This document shows positions 26,411 to 36,000 of a stretch of DNA of 64,000 bases, piece by piece. Source of the stretch: Jiangella muralis (lineage in GTDB: Bacteria > Actinomycetota > Actinomycetes > Jiangellales > Jiangellaceae); assembly GCF_001270745.1 (NCBI RefSeq), contig NZ_KQ434758.1, positions 1-64,000 of the forward strand, read 5' to 3'. A program made the position numbers and the translations under genes. The notes beneath the pieces are model-generated. The model made no database searches, was not told the DNA's origin, and was given only the letters and a program-made list of their open reading frames with translations. How positions within the stretch are numbered: the first letter of the stretch is position 1; each line of letters starts with the position of its first letter.

Positions 26411-28168
26411 ATGTCTCGTCTCGTCCGGTCATCTCGAACACTCTTCCTCACTCTGGTCGCGCTGGCCCTCGGGCTGGCCGGGTCCCTTCTAGCCGTCGAG
26501 CCCGCCATCGCGCTACCACCCGAGGTGCCGAAGAAGCTGGTCGCCGAGGATTTTCCGGATCCCGACATCGTGCGGGTAGGGAGCACCTGGTACGCCTACT
26601 CCGCCCAGAACTGGCGGCACGTTCCGGTGGCGAGCGCGCCGACCATCGACGGCCCATGGGCCGTCCGCGGTGACGCCATGCCCGGTGGTCCGTCACCGAG
26701 CTGGGCGCAGAGCGGGCGGACCTGGGCCCCAGACGTCCAAGCCAACGCAGACGGCACGCTGACCTTGACCTACACGGCGTGGCACACGGCATCGGGCCGG
26801 CAATGCATCGGCACGGCCACGGCGACCAACCCGCTGGGACCGTTCACCCCGGCACCCGCGCCGTTGATCTGCCCACTGAGTCAAGGTGGCGCCATCGACG
26901 CGAACACGTTCGTCGCCAACAACGGCACGCGGTATCTGCTGTGGAAGAACGACGGCAACGCGATCGGGATCCCGAGCACGTTGTGGCTGACCCAAACGGC
27001 GAACAACGGGACGTCCCTGGTCGGCAGCAGCGCCGCGCTGCTCACCAGCAGCGGGGTGATCGAGGCGCCGGACATGGTCCAGCGCGGCAGCCAGTTCGTG
27101 CTCTTCTACTCCGGCGGCAGCTACGAAGGATGCGGCTACGAGACCCGGTACGCCACCGCCAACAGCGCCAGCGGGCCGTTCTCAGTGGCCAGCCAACCTT
27201 TCATGACCCAGGGGAACACCGGCATCTGCGGGCCCGGCGGCGCGGACGTGGTCCACACGGCCGACGGACTGACCGGTGGCGAGAAAGTGTTCTTCCACGG
27301 CTGGGTCAACGGGGCCCGGCACCTGTACTCGATCGATCTGACCTGGATCAACAACCTTCCGGTCCAAGGCGGCAGGCGTGCGGTCTCCCTCGACGGCGAC
27401 GCCCGCTCAGAGATCGCCAACATCAAGGCCAACGGCGACATCGACGCCTTCTACAACTCCGGCGGATTCGCCACGATGCCATTCGGCAGCTCGGTCGTCA
27501 TCAGCAACGGGATCGCCGATCCCGCGCGCGTCCGGTTCGCCGACCTCGACGACGACGGCCGCGCCGAGCTCATCTACATCAACGCCAACGGTGAGATCGA
27601 AGCACGACACAACGACGGCGGCGCCGCCACGCTGCCATACGGGAACACGGTCCTGATCGGAACCGGGTTCACCGATCCCGCGCGCGTCCGCTTCGCCGAC
27701 CTCGACGACGACGGCCGCGCCGAACTGATTCACGTCCTTGCAGACGGCGACGTGCAGGCGTGGCACAACGACAATGCGTTCTCCACCGCGCCGTACGGCA
27801 ACTCCATCCTCATCGGGGAGGGCTTCACCGACCCGGCCCGGGTCCGGTTCGCCGACCTCGACGGCGACGGACGCGACGAGATCGTGCATGTCCGCACCGA
27901 CGGCAATGTCGACGCCTTCCACAACAACCTCGGCTTCGCCACCATGCCATTCGGCAGTTCGGTCGTCATCGGCGAAGGGTTCACCGACCCGGCCCGGGTC
28001 CGCTTCGCCGACCTCGACGGCGACGGACGCGCCGAAATCGCGCACATCCGCACCGACGGCGATGTCGACGCCTTCCACAACAACCTCGGCTTCGCCACCA
28101 TGCCATTCGGCAGTTCGGTCGTCATCGGCGAAGGGTTCACCGACCCGATTCGTGCTGCCTTCATCTGA
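26411..28168 (+). CDS. Secreted GH43 glycosidase with FG-GAP-like repeats
   Basis: The product is 585 residues from ATG 26411; AAGGAG lies 7 bases before it, which decides against the GTG at 26396. Signal peptide about 1-34. The five-bladed beta-propeller of GH43 follows, with candidate catalytic residues Asp50/Asp52 (FPDPDIV), Asp163 (GGAIDANTFV) and Glu218 (VIEAPDMV). Residues about 320-585 are five repeats of 52 residues with DLDGDGR calcium-binding-type loops. GH43 enzymes cleave arabinosides or xylosides; the repeats may bind sugar or wall. It probably forms an operon with the upstream gene and works with the GH127-type enzyme downstream. Confidence 0.85.
   Translation: MSRLVRSSRTLFLTLVALALGLAGSLLAVEPAIALPPEVPKKLVAEDFPDPDIVRVGSTWYAYSAQNWRHVPVASAPTIDGPWAVRGDAMPGGPSPSWAQSGRTWAPDVQANADGTLTLTYTAWHTASGRQCIGTATATNPLGPFTPAPAPLICPLSQGGAIDANTFVANNGTRYLLWKNDGNAIGIPSTLWLTQTANNGTSLVGSSAALLTSSGVIEAPDMVQRGSQFVLFYSGGSYEGCGYETRYATANSASGPFSVASQPFMTQGNTGICGPGGADVVHTADGLTGGEKVFFHGWVNGARHLYSIDLTWINNLPVQGGRRAVSLDGDARSEIANIKANGDIDAFYNSGGFATMPFGSSVVISNGIADPARVRFADLDDDGRAELIYINANGEIEARHNDGGAATLPYGNTVLIGTGFTDPARVRFADLDDDGRAELIHVLADGDVQAWHNDNAFSTAPYGNSILIGEGFTDPARVRFADLDGDGRDEIVHVRTDGNVDAFHNNLGFATMPFGSSVVIGEGFTDPARVRFADLDGDGRAEIAHIRTDGDVDAFHNNLGFATMPFGSSVVIGEGFTDPIRAAFI
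27407..28165 (+). repeat. Tandem 156-bp repeats inside the GH43 gene
   Basis: Five units of 156 bases (starts at about 27407, 27563, 27719, 27875 and 28031, the last shorter) encode 52-residue FG-GAP-like repeats containing FTDPARVRFADLDGDGR. Units 4 and 5 are almost identical at the base level, a sign of recent duplication or conversion. Confidence 0.85.
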
Positions 28169-28229
28169 CGGCGCAGATCAGAGGGGGCACCGCTGGTCAC
28201 CCTGATCAGCACAACCAATATCCGCACGA

Positions 28230-28280
28230 GTGTCGGGCTGCGCCCGGTGCTGCAACGTGGCAGCCGCCGCAGCCCGACAC
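28230..28280. terminator. Strong inverted repeat between convergent genes
   Basis: Two perfect 13-bp arms, GTGTCGGGCTGCG (28230-28242) and CGCAGCCCGACAC (28268-28280), lie 25 bases apart between the ends of the GH43 and GH127 genes. This is a likely two-way terminator of the actinobacterial type, without a T-tract. Confidence 0.6.
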
Positions 28281-28413
28281 CCAGGCCGTGTGGTGCTGTC
28301 GCTGGCGATCGGTCCCGCCTCAGACCCGAGCCTGGACCGGCTCGCTGGCGCGTTTCGTCACTGGTTATCGGCCTCTCAGAAGGAGGGAGGTGGTCCGCCC
28401 GCTGGGGGGAACC

Positions 28414-30105
28414 TCAGTGGTGCAGGGTGCGTCGCGCGTAGAGCAGGCCCTGGAACCAGGTGCGGACCGTGCGGTCGTGGCGGGACCGGTCCGACCCGGC
28501 CAGCGGCGCCAGTGTGAGGTCGGCGGCGAAGCTGTCGTGTCCCGACGTCGCTGCGCGCACGCCGCCCGCCTCGTGGACGAAGGCGCGTTGCTCGCGCGGG
28601 TGCACCAGGAACCGGCCGCGCAGGACGTCGTCCGGCGGGTTGTCGGCGGTGCTGGCGGCCAGCAGCAGCGGTCCGCGGAATGCCGCCACGCGCGCCGTGG
28701 CGAGGTCGGGCGCTGGCAGGGTGGTGTTCGCGAAAGGCGGCACCGTCGCCTCGCCGTCGACGTCGAACCACTCGTGCTGAGCGAGCTCCACGGTCACGGT
28801 CGTGCCCGGCGGCGGCGCTGCCAGCCGGAGCCAGCCGTCGGCCGCGCTCGCCCGCGCCGGCGCGCCGCCCACGAGCAGCCGGCGCACCCCGGCCGTCGAC
28901 GGCACGCGGACGTGCAGCTCCGCGGCCCGGAGACCGGGCCCGGTGGTCAGCTCGACGGTGTCGCCGTACGGGTAGTCGCCGGTCACGGTCAGCACCGGCA
29001 CACCGGCACCGTCGCGAGCGGTCAGCGCCAGCGGCAGGTGCACCCGGACGACGTCGGCATCCGCGTCGACGGCGTGGACGACCAGGTGGCGCAGTGCGCG
29101 CAGCCCATGGAAGGTGCAGCACCACCAGGCCTCCGGCGCGTAGTCGCTCAGCAGCACGCCGTCCTCGCCGGAGAGCGTCTCGCAGCCGAAGTGGCCGGAC
29201 GCGCGCTGGGTGTGCAGCAGTGCGTTGAAGGCGGCGACGACAGCGCGGTCGAGATACCGCGGGTCGTCCAGGAGCTGGTAGAGACGCAGGTTGAGCATCA
29301 CCCAGTCGGCGATTCCGCAGCCCTCGGTGTTCGCGTCCCACGGCAGCGTGAGGCTCTCGGTCACCCCGCCGTGCGGCAGCAGATAGCGCTGCGCCACGAC
29401 GTCGGCCCGCTCCTGCGCGTCGCGCAGCAGGTCGTCCGCACCAGTCAGGCGGGCCACCTCGAGCTGTCCGCGCAGGGCCAGCAGATATCCGTGCATGTGC
29501 GCTCGATCGGCGTCCGCGGGTAGCGCCTCGGCCAGGGTCCGCGCGGCGACGAGCGCCGGCTTGGCGCCGGACGCTTCCGCGTGCAGGGCCAGCGGCAGTA
29601 CAGCCGAGAACGGGTCGAGCCGGAACTTCTGCCGGCCGGCCGCAACCACCCAGCGCAGCCACTGCGGGACGCGCGCGCCGATCCCGTCGGCCAGCAGGGC
29701 CGTCGCGGCGTCGACGGCGGCGCCGTCGGCCGCCCATCGCCGCGCCGAGAGCAACCCGTGCAGCAGCCGGCCGTGCCCCCACGCGGCACCCTGGTCGACC
29801 TGCAGGGCCAGCGCGGGCGGCCCGAAGAACCCATCGGGCTGCTGCGCGGCCAGCACCGCTCGCAGGACCGCCTCGGACTTGGCGCCGTCGACCGGGTGCC
29901 CGTCCGCGACAGCCGCCTCGACGGCGTCGAGGTACCGGCCGGACAGGTCGCCGCGGTAGTCCTGGAACAGCCGCGGCGAGCCCGGGTCCCAGCGCACGTC
30001 CTGGGCCACCAGCTCCACCGAGTACGGCGTCGACGCTGCCAGCTGCGCCGCGGCGGCGCCCAGGTGCGCGCGCAGCGATCCCGCCGAACGAACGTCCAAG
30101 GTCAT
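28414..30105 (-). CDS. GH127-type beta-L-arabinofuranosidase
   Basis: The product has 563 residues from ATG 30105, which overlaps the stop of the upstream permease gene (ATGA). It has no signal peptide, so it is cytoplasmic. It has an (alpha/alpha)6 barrel followed by beta-sandwich segments. Residues Glu261 and Cys263 (TEGCGIADW) plus Cys329-Cys330 (AWWCCTFHG) match the zinc-binding Glu-x-Cys ... Cys-Cys site of GH127, where the first of the paired Cys acts as nucleophile; Glu250 could be the acid/base. The family removes beta-L-arabinofuranose from glycoprotein or plant-wall sugars (GH146 is a close relative). Its place behind an ABC importer suggests that it digests imported oligosaccharides. 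Confidence 0.85.
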   Translation of the reverse strand: MTLDVRSAGSLRAHLGAAAAQLAASTPYSVELVAQDVRWDPGSPRLFQDYRGDLSGRYLDAVEAAVADGHPVDGAKSEAVLRAVLAAQQPDGFFGPPALALQVDQGAAWGHGRLLHGLLSARRWAADGAAVDAATALLADGIGARVPQWLRWVVAAGRQKFRLDPFSAVLPLALHAEASGAKPALVAARTLAEALPADADRAHMHGYLLALRGQLEVARLTGADDLLRDAQERADVVAQRYLLPHGGVTESLTLPWDANTEGCGIADWVMLNLRLYQLLDDPRYLDRAVVAAFNALLHTQRASGHFGCETLSGEDGVLLSDYAPEAWWCCTFHGLRALRHLVVHAVDADADVVRVHLPLALTARDGAGVPVLTVTGDYPYGDTVELTTGPGLRAAELHVRVPSTAGVRRLLVGGAPARASAADGWLRLAAPPPGTTVTVELAQHEWFDVDGEATVPPFANTTLPAPDLATARVAAFRGPLLLAASTADNPPDDVLRGRFLVHPREQRAFVHEAGGVRAATSGHDSFAADLTLAPLAGSDRSRHDRTVRTWFQGLLYARRTLHH

Positions 30106-30875
30106 TTGATCGCTCCTGCCGTGAGTCCGCGTTCGAAGGTGCGTTGCATGAGGGCGTAGAGAAGGACCACCGGCAGCTGGATCAGCACCAGCGCGGCGAA
30201 GATCTTCGGGACGTCGACGAAGAACTCGAGCTGGAAGCTCGCCGGCACGACCGTGACGGTGCGCATCTCCGGCGACACCATGAACATCAGCGCCAGCAGG
30301 AACTCGTTCCAGGAGTTCAGGAACGTCCAGATCCCGACCATGACCAGCGCCGGCGTTGTCAGCGGCAGGTACACGCGCCGGAACGCCTTCCAGGTGCTGG
30401 CGCCGTCCACCACCGCGGCCTCGAGCAGTTCGTCGGGCAGCCCGTCGTAGGTGTTGCGCAGGATGACCAGCGCGAACGGCAACGCCAGGGCGGCATACGG
30501 GACGGAGAGGCCCTGGTAGGTGTTCTGCCAGCCCAGCGTGGTCTCGATCTGCGTCAGCGGCACCAGGATCGCCGCCACCGGGATCATCAGGCCGCTGAGC
30601 ACGAGCACGTAGAGCGCGTTGCGGCCGGGGAAGCGCAGCTTGCTGAAGGCGAACGCCGCCACCGAGCCGAGCACGAGCACCAGCAGCACCGCCCCGAGGG
30701 TGACGACGGCGCTGTTCAGCAGGTACCGGCCCAGACCCTGCTGCGCCACGACCTCGCCGTAGTTGTCCAGGCCGCCGTCGCGCAGCGACACCGTCACCAG
30801 CCGGGCCAGCGGCAGCATCCACAGCACGGTGACCGCCGCCACCACGGTCAGGCCGAGCCGTCCGCCGCCCCTCAC
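30102..30875 (-). CDS. Sugar ABC transporter permease (second, MalG-like)
   Basis: The product is 257 residues from GTG 30875, which overlaps the TGA of the first permease (GTGA) and follows GGAGG. It has six membrane segments and the EAA-type loop EAAVVDGASTWKAFRRVYLP of carbohydrate importers, with the end TFERGLTAGAIK typical of the MalG group. It pairs with the permease at 30872-31747 and the binding protein at 31752-33038. No ATPase gene is present; a shared MsiK-type ATPase elsewhere is the usual solution in actinobacteria. Confidence 0.92.
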   Translation of the reverse strand: MRGGGRLGLTVVAAVTVLWMLPLARLVTVSLRDGGLDNYGEVVAQQGLGRYLLNSAVVTLGAVLLVLVLGSVAAFAFSKLRFPGRNALYVLVLSGLMIPVAAILVPLTQIETTLGWQNTYQGLSVPYAALALPFALVILRNTYDGLPDELLEAAVVDGASTWKAFRRVYLPLTTPALVMVGIWTFLNSWNEFLLALMFMVSPEMRTVTVVPASFQLEFFVDVPKIFAALVLIQLPVVLLYALMQRTFERGLTAGAIK

Positions 30876-31747
30876 CGCGACTCCTCCCTCAGATACCGCC
30901 GCAGTTGCAGCACGGTCATGACCAGCGCGAGCACGAACACCGCGGTGCCCAGCGCGGCAGCCCGCCCGTCCCGCCCGTTGAGCAACGTCGTGAGCAGCAG
31001 GCTCGTCGGCACCTCGCTGGCGTGGTCCGGCCCGCCGCGCGTCAGCACGTACACCAGGTCGAAGGTCTTCAGCGTGCCGATGACGCCGAGGATCAGCAGC
31101 GCGTAGTGGGCCGGGCGCAGCATCGGCGCGACGACGTACCGCAGCGTCTGCCAGCGCGATGCGCCGTCGAGCGCCGCGGCCTCGAGCACGGAGTCGTCCA
31201 GTCCCGTGATCGCCGCCTGGTAGATCGCCATCGAGAACCCGGTCCACATCCACACGTTGACGGCGGCCACCACCGGCAGCGCCGTCGACGGGTCGGCCAG
31301 CCAGGGATGCGCCAGCGCGTCCAGCCCGATGGCCCGCAGCGTGGTGTTGACCGACCCGTTGGTGGTCTCCAGCAGGTCGGCGAACAGGTAGCCGATGACC
31401 ACCGGGGTCAGCACGACCGGCAGGAACAGCAGCGTGCGCAGCAGCCCGCGGACCAGGCCGCGGCCGCGCAGTGCCACCGCGAGCAGCAGGCCCAACACCA
31501 TCTGCACGGGCACGGTCAGCACACCGAAGAGCAGCACGTTGCGAAACGCGAGTCGGCTGGCCCGGGTCTCGACCAGCCAGCGGTAGTTGTCCAGGCCCAC
31601 GAAGCTGAGTGACGGGTCGAACTCGGTGTTGCCCAGGAAGCTGGTCTGCAGGTTCTTCAGCACCGGCCAGGCGACGAAGGCCAGGTAGAGGACCAGGGCG
31701 GGGGCGACGTAGAGGAGGCCACCACGCCGCCACCGCACCCGGTCCAT
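30872..31747 (-). CDS. Sugar ABC transporter permease (first, MalF-like)
   Basis: The product is 291 residues from ATG 31747; an in-frame ATG at 31771 inside the binding-protein gene would add eight residues. It shows an N-terminal membrane helix LYVAPALVLYLAFVAWPVL, further helices, and the EAA loop EAAALDGASRWQTLRYVVAP. The start lies 4 bases after the stop of the binding-protein gene, so the operon is translationally coupled. Confidence 0.92.
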   Translation of the reverse strand: MDRVRWRRGGLLYVAPALVLYLAFVAWPVLKNLQTSFLGNTEFDPSLSFVGLDNYRWLVETRASRLAFRNVLLFGVLTVPVQMVLGLLLAVALRGRGLVRGLLRTLLFLPVVLTPVVIGYLFADLLETTNGSVNTTLRAIGLDALAHPWLADPSTALPVVAAVNVWMWTGFSMAIYQAAITGLDDSVLEAAALDGASRWQTLRYVVAPMLRPAHYALLILGVIGTLKTFDLVYVLTRGGPDHASEVPTSLLLTTLLNGRDGRAAALGTAVFVLALVMTVLQLRRYLREESR

Positions 31748-31751
31748 CCCG

Positions 31752-33038
31752 TCAGGACGACTCAGCCGCATCCTGGACCCGTCCGGCCGCGTCCTCGGGG
31801 GTCGCCGAGTCAGTGGCCACTGCCACCAGCGCCGACCCCAGCGCCTCCGCCACCGACGGCGACGGCACCTGCCGGTAGCCGGCCAACCGTTCGTCGATCA
31901 TGGTGACGATGGACGCCCGCGGCTGGGCGGCCGGCTCCGGCAGCTCGCTGGGCTCGCGCTCCTCGGCGGTGACGGAGAAGTCGAGGAAGGTGTCCATGAG
32001 GATCTGGCTGCCGGCGCCCGTGCTCAGGTACTCGGCCAGCCGGTAGGCCGCAGCCTTGTTGTCGCTGTCCTTGTTGACCACGACGATGCCGCTGACGTCG
32101 CCGGTGATGGGCGCGCCGTCGTCGCCGAACGGGAACGGGATGGCGTCGATGTCGAACGAGCCGACCCGGTCCAGCGAGTTGGCGTACATGTCCAGGTTCC
32201 AGCTGCCGTTGGCGAAGAACGCCGCCTTGCCCTGGGTGAACAGGTCATACGCGTCGTTGTAGGTGGCCGCGCCGACGGCGCCCTCCTGGAACACGCCGTC
32301 GGCGAACAGCCCGCCCCAGGCGTCGAACGCCTCGACCAGGCCCGGCGCCGTCCACTCGCCGGAGCCGTCCATGGCGGCGTAGAGCGCGTCGCTGTCGATG
32401 TCGGCGGCCAGCGCGAGGTAGTAGTCGACGACCTGCCAGGGGTCCTTCCCGCCGAGCGCGATCGGCGCGATGCCCTGGGCGGCCAGCTCCGCGCTCGCCG
32501 CCACCAGGTCGTCGTACGTGTCAGGAACCTCGACGCCAGCCTCGGCGAGCAGCGTCTTGTTGACCCACAGGAACCCGGCCACCCCGTAGCCGACCGGCAG
32601 CCCGTACGTCGTCCCGTCTGCCTGGGCGCGCGACAACGGCTCGGGCGCGTACACGTCGGCCCAGTCGTCGCCGTTCGACGCCGCCGCGTAGTCGTCCAGC
32701 GGCTCCATGTACTGGCCGAACTGGGTGAACATGGCGCCCGGTGACACCACGAAGACGTCCGGCCCCTCCCCCGCACGCAGCTGCGTCTGCAGCGACGTCT
32801 GGTAGTCCGCGATGGGCGCCAGTTTGCTGGTCACCTCGACGTCCGGGTTGTCCTCGGCGAACGCGGCGACGACGGCGTCGAACGTCTCCTGCGTCGGGGT
32901 CCAGGACTCGTACCGGACGGTGCCGCTGGCCGGCGCCGTGACCTCGGCGGAGGCACTCCCGGTCGAGTCGTCGTCGCTGCCGCATGCGGCCAGCAGACCT
33001 GCCACGGCCAGGCCGGCCGCGATCACTCTGAGTCTCAT
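31752..33038 (-). CDS. Sugar ABC transporter substrate-binding lipoprotein
   Basis: The product is 428 residues from ATG 33038, with GAGGAGC upstream. A signal peptide ends in the lipobox LLAAC. The mature part follows the extracellular family 1 solute-binding fold: YESWTPTQETFDAVVAAFAE, GEGPDVFVVSPGAMFTQFGQ, YGLPVGYGVAGFLWVNKTLL, FANGSWNLDMY and a C-terminal helix bundle. It captures an oligosaccharide outside the cell for the two permeases. The sugar is not known, but the GH127, GH43 and six-hairpin neighbours point to arabinosides. Confidence 0.92.
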   Translation of the reverse strand: MRLRVIAAGLAVAGLLAACGSDDDSTGSASAEVTAPASGTVRYESWTPTQETFDAVVAAFAEDNPDVEVTSKLAPIADYQTSLQTQLRAGEGPDVFVVSPGAMFTQFGQYMEPLDDYAAASNGDDWADVYAPEPLSRAQADGTTYGLPVGYGVAGFLWVNKTLLAEAGVEVPDTYDDLVAASAELAAQGIAPIALGGKDPWQVVDYYLALAADIDSDALYAAMDGSGEWTAPGLVEAFDAWGGLFADGVFQEGAVGAATYNDAYDLFTQGKAAFFANGSWNLDMYANSLDRVGSFDIDAIPFPFGDDGAPITGDVSGIVVVNKDSDNKAAAYRLAEYLSTGAGSQILMDTFLDFSVTAEEREPSELPEPAAQPRASIVTMIDERLAGYRQVPSPSVAEALGSALVAVATDSATPEDAAGRVQDAAESS

Positions 33039-33064
33039 GATTGCTCCTCGGGTCTCGCGGTGGG

Positions 33065-36000
33065 TCACGTGTCGTACCCGACCGAGTCCAGGTCGAAGAA
33101 GAGGCGGTACTCCCCCGCGACGTTGACGACGTAAGTCACGTCGATGCGGGTGACGGCGTCGCGGTGCTCCCACGACGAGACGTCGACCGCGGCCGTGTTC
33201 CAGACGTTGGCCTCGTACTCCGACGTCGCCGAGATGCTCTCCTCGCCGCTGTGCAGCGTGATCGTCACCTCGTAACTGTCCGGCGACAGTGGCCACGCGC
33301 CGTAGCTGTTCACGTGCGCGTAGAAGGTGGACGCGTGGGACAGGTCCAGCGGCTGCTCCGGCTCGACGGAGATCGTCCGCGGATCGGCGTCGACCATGGG
33401 GCCGCCGTCGAACTCCAGCAGATGCGTACCCGCGTACGGCACGCCCGGGCCGTTGGCCATGGCAGGCACCGCCCTGACGCCGCCCACACCCGGGCCACCC
33501 TGCCAGCCCTGGGTGGTGCCGTCGTCGAAGTCGAACAGGAGGTTCGCGACGGAGACGGTGGCCGTGCGGGCCGAGCTCAGGCCGTCCGGCCCCGTGGCGG
33601 TGAAGGTCAGCCGCGCGTCGCCGGTCGGCGCGTCCGGCGGCACCTGCACGGTCACCGGCACCGTCACCGACGCGGGTGCGCCGTTGGTGGGCGCCTCGAA
33701 CGGCTGCGGCTCAGCGGTCCAGCCGTCGGGCAGCTCGGCGGTCAGCTCGCCGGCCAGTGGCGCGCCGGCCTGGCCCCACACCGTCACGTCGAACGTGAGC
33801 TCCTCGCCGGACCGCGCCCGGACGGTGCGCGGCTCCACCAGTGTCTGCAGCCACGGCTGCGGCTCGCCGACCTCGCGGTAGCCGAACGTCACCGGGCCGT
33901 AGGACGTGGAGCCCTCGGCCGCGACCTCGAACTGCCGGCCCGACACCGCGCCCAGCACCGTGATGCCGGGGCCGGCCTCGACCGTCCCGCCCGCGTCGTA
34001 CCAGGCGTCGCCGCCACGGGTCTCGCTGCTGACCACGTAGTACAGGCCGGGTTGCAGGGTGACCGGTTCGGACAGGGCCGCGGTGACGAAGCCGTCCCGG
34101 TCGGCGTCGCGGGTCATGTCGACGGCGGCGGACGCGACGACCGCGCCCTCGACGTCGACGATCTTGACCCGGTGCACGTCGGAGTTCCCGTCGGCCTTGA
34201 ACCGGCCCAGGCTGGTGACCTCCACCGGGCGCGGGCCGACGGCAATCCTCATGCCCACCTGCTCGTAACTGTCCGAGCGGGTCGCGGCGTCGCCCGGGTC
34301 GTAGTCGCGCAGCGCCGGCTCGCCGTCGCCGGTGTCGGCCGTCGGCGGGAGCTCGCAGGTCAGGCAGCGCGCCCACAATGGGCCGCGGGTGCCGGCGGGT
34401 ACCTCCGCCTCGACGGTGCCGTCGGGGCCGGCGGTGATCGTCTGCGGCCGGTCCGGACCGAGCGCGACCCGGTACTCCGCGCCCGGCTCCTGGTTCAGCC
34501 AGCGCACGGTCAGCGGGGTCGGCAGCGTGCCGCGTAGCGAGACCCGGAACGACACCGGGTCGTCGTAGGTCACGGTCAGCGGCACCCCCCGCCAGGTGTA
34601 GTCGACAGCCGACCCACTCATGGCGTCCGTGACGTACGGCGCCAGCACCAGCCGGTCGTATTCGGGCTGGAAGCCGTAGCCGTAGTGGTAGAGCCCCCAC
34701 GCCGGCATGACGGTCGTCGGGAACCAGACGCCTGACGCCGTCTCGCTCAACGGCTTGTCGCGGTCCCACGCCGTGGCGCCGTGGAAGCCGTCGGCCTGGT
34801 AGCGCAGCAGGAAGCTCGCGGCGGCGGTCTGCAGCACCTGCGGGTCGCCCAGCAGCGGCAGTCCGGCGTAGTAGTCGCCGTCGGGCGCCCCGTACCAGCC
34901 GCCGTTCTCGCCGCCCTTGCCAGCCGTGCGCGCCGTGGCGCCCTCGACGTAGAGGTCGCGGACGTTCATGGGGTGCAGGTCGTAGTTGTGGGTGGCGTTC
35001 TGCTCCTCGACGGCCGCGACGATCGCCCGGCGGCGGTCGAGGCCGGCCAGGTCGGTCTTCAGCACCGCGGCGTTGACCGGCAGGTACAACGCGTCCTGGT
35101 TGCCGGTGCCGTACAGGAACGTCTGGGTGTCGCCTGACCAGAACCCGCCGTCGGCGACCTCGCGGTTGTAGTGCTCCTTGATGGTCGCGGCCAGCTCCGC
35201 CAGCTCTCCGGCCCGTTCCTGGTCGCCGAGCACGTCGCGCTCCAACGCGCTCCACCGGGTGAGCGCGTCGTAGAGCAGGGCGGTCGTGTAGCCGTTGAAC
35301 TCGCCGGTCGAGCTCTCCCAGTAGTCGTTGTCGTAGTCGGCCTCGCTCAGCTCAGGGTTCACGTTGCGGACGAAGCGCGTCTCCGGGTCGGTCCAGTTGG
35401 TGATCAGGTGGTCGATGGCTCGGTCGACGCCGCCCTGCATTCCGGCGAGCCACTCGTCGTCGCCGGACAGCTCGTAGGCCATGGCGACGCCGAGGGCGAA
35501 GCCGGGCACCTGGTCGCCGTAGTCGTGGCCCCACGTCGAGCCGAAGCCCGGGTAGCAGCAGATGACCCGGCCGGACGGCTCGATCAGGTGGTCGCGGATG
35601 TCCTCGAGACCGGCCTCGAACGCGGCGATCGCGTTCGGCTCCGGAAACAACTGCAGCAGCTGGGCGATCCAGTGCATCTCCAGTGGCGGCACCTCGGACT
35701 GCAATTGCGGCTGCTCCGTCGACGCGCCCTTGTCGGCGTCCTGCATCATCCAGCGCGCGTAGTCGTTGATCGCCGCGCTGAGCGCCTGCTCGTTCACCCC
35801 GCGCAGCTCGCCGAGGTCGTAGAAGTCGTCGACGTCGGCGGCCGCCACCCGCAGCGTGACCTCGTCGGTCTGCCCGGCTGTGACCGCGACCGGCGCGAAC
35901 ACGGGGGTGCCGTTCTTCGTGGTCTGGTAGCCGTACCCGAGCGGGTTCGGGCCGGCGTAGCGCAGCCCGGAGGCCGACGTCAGCACCGCCAGGTTCAGCA

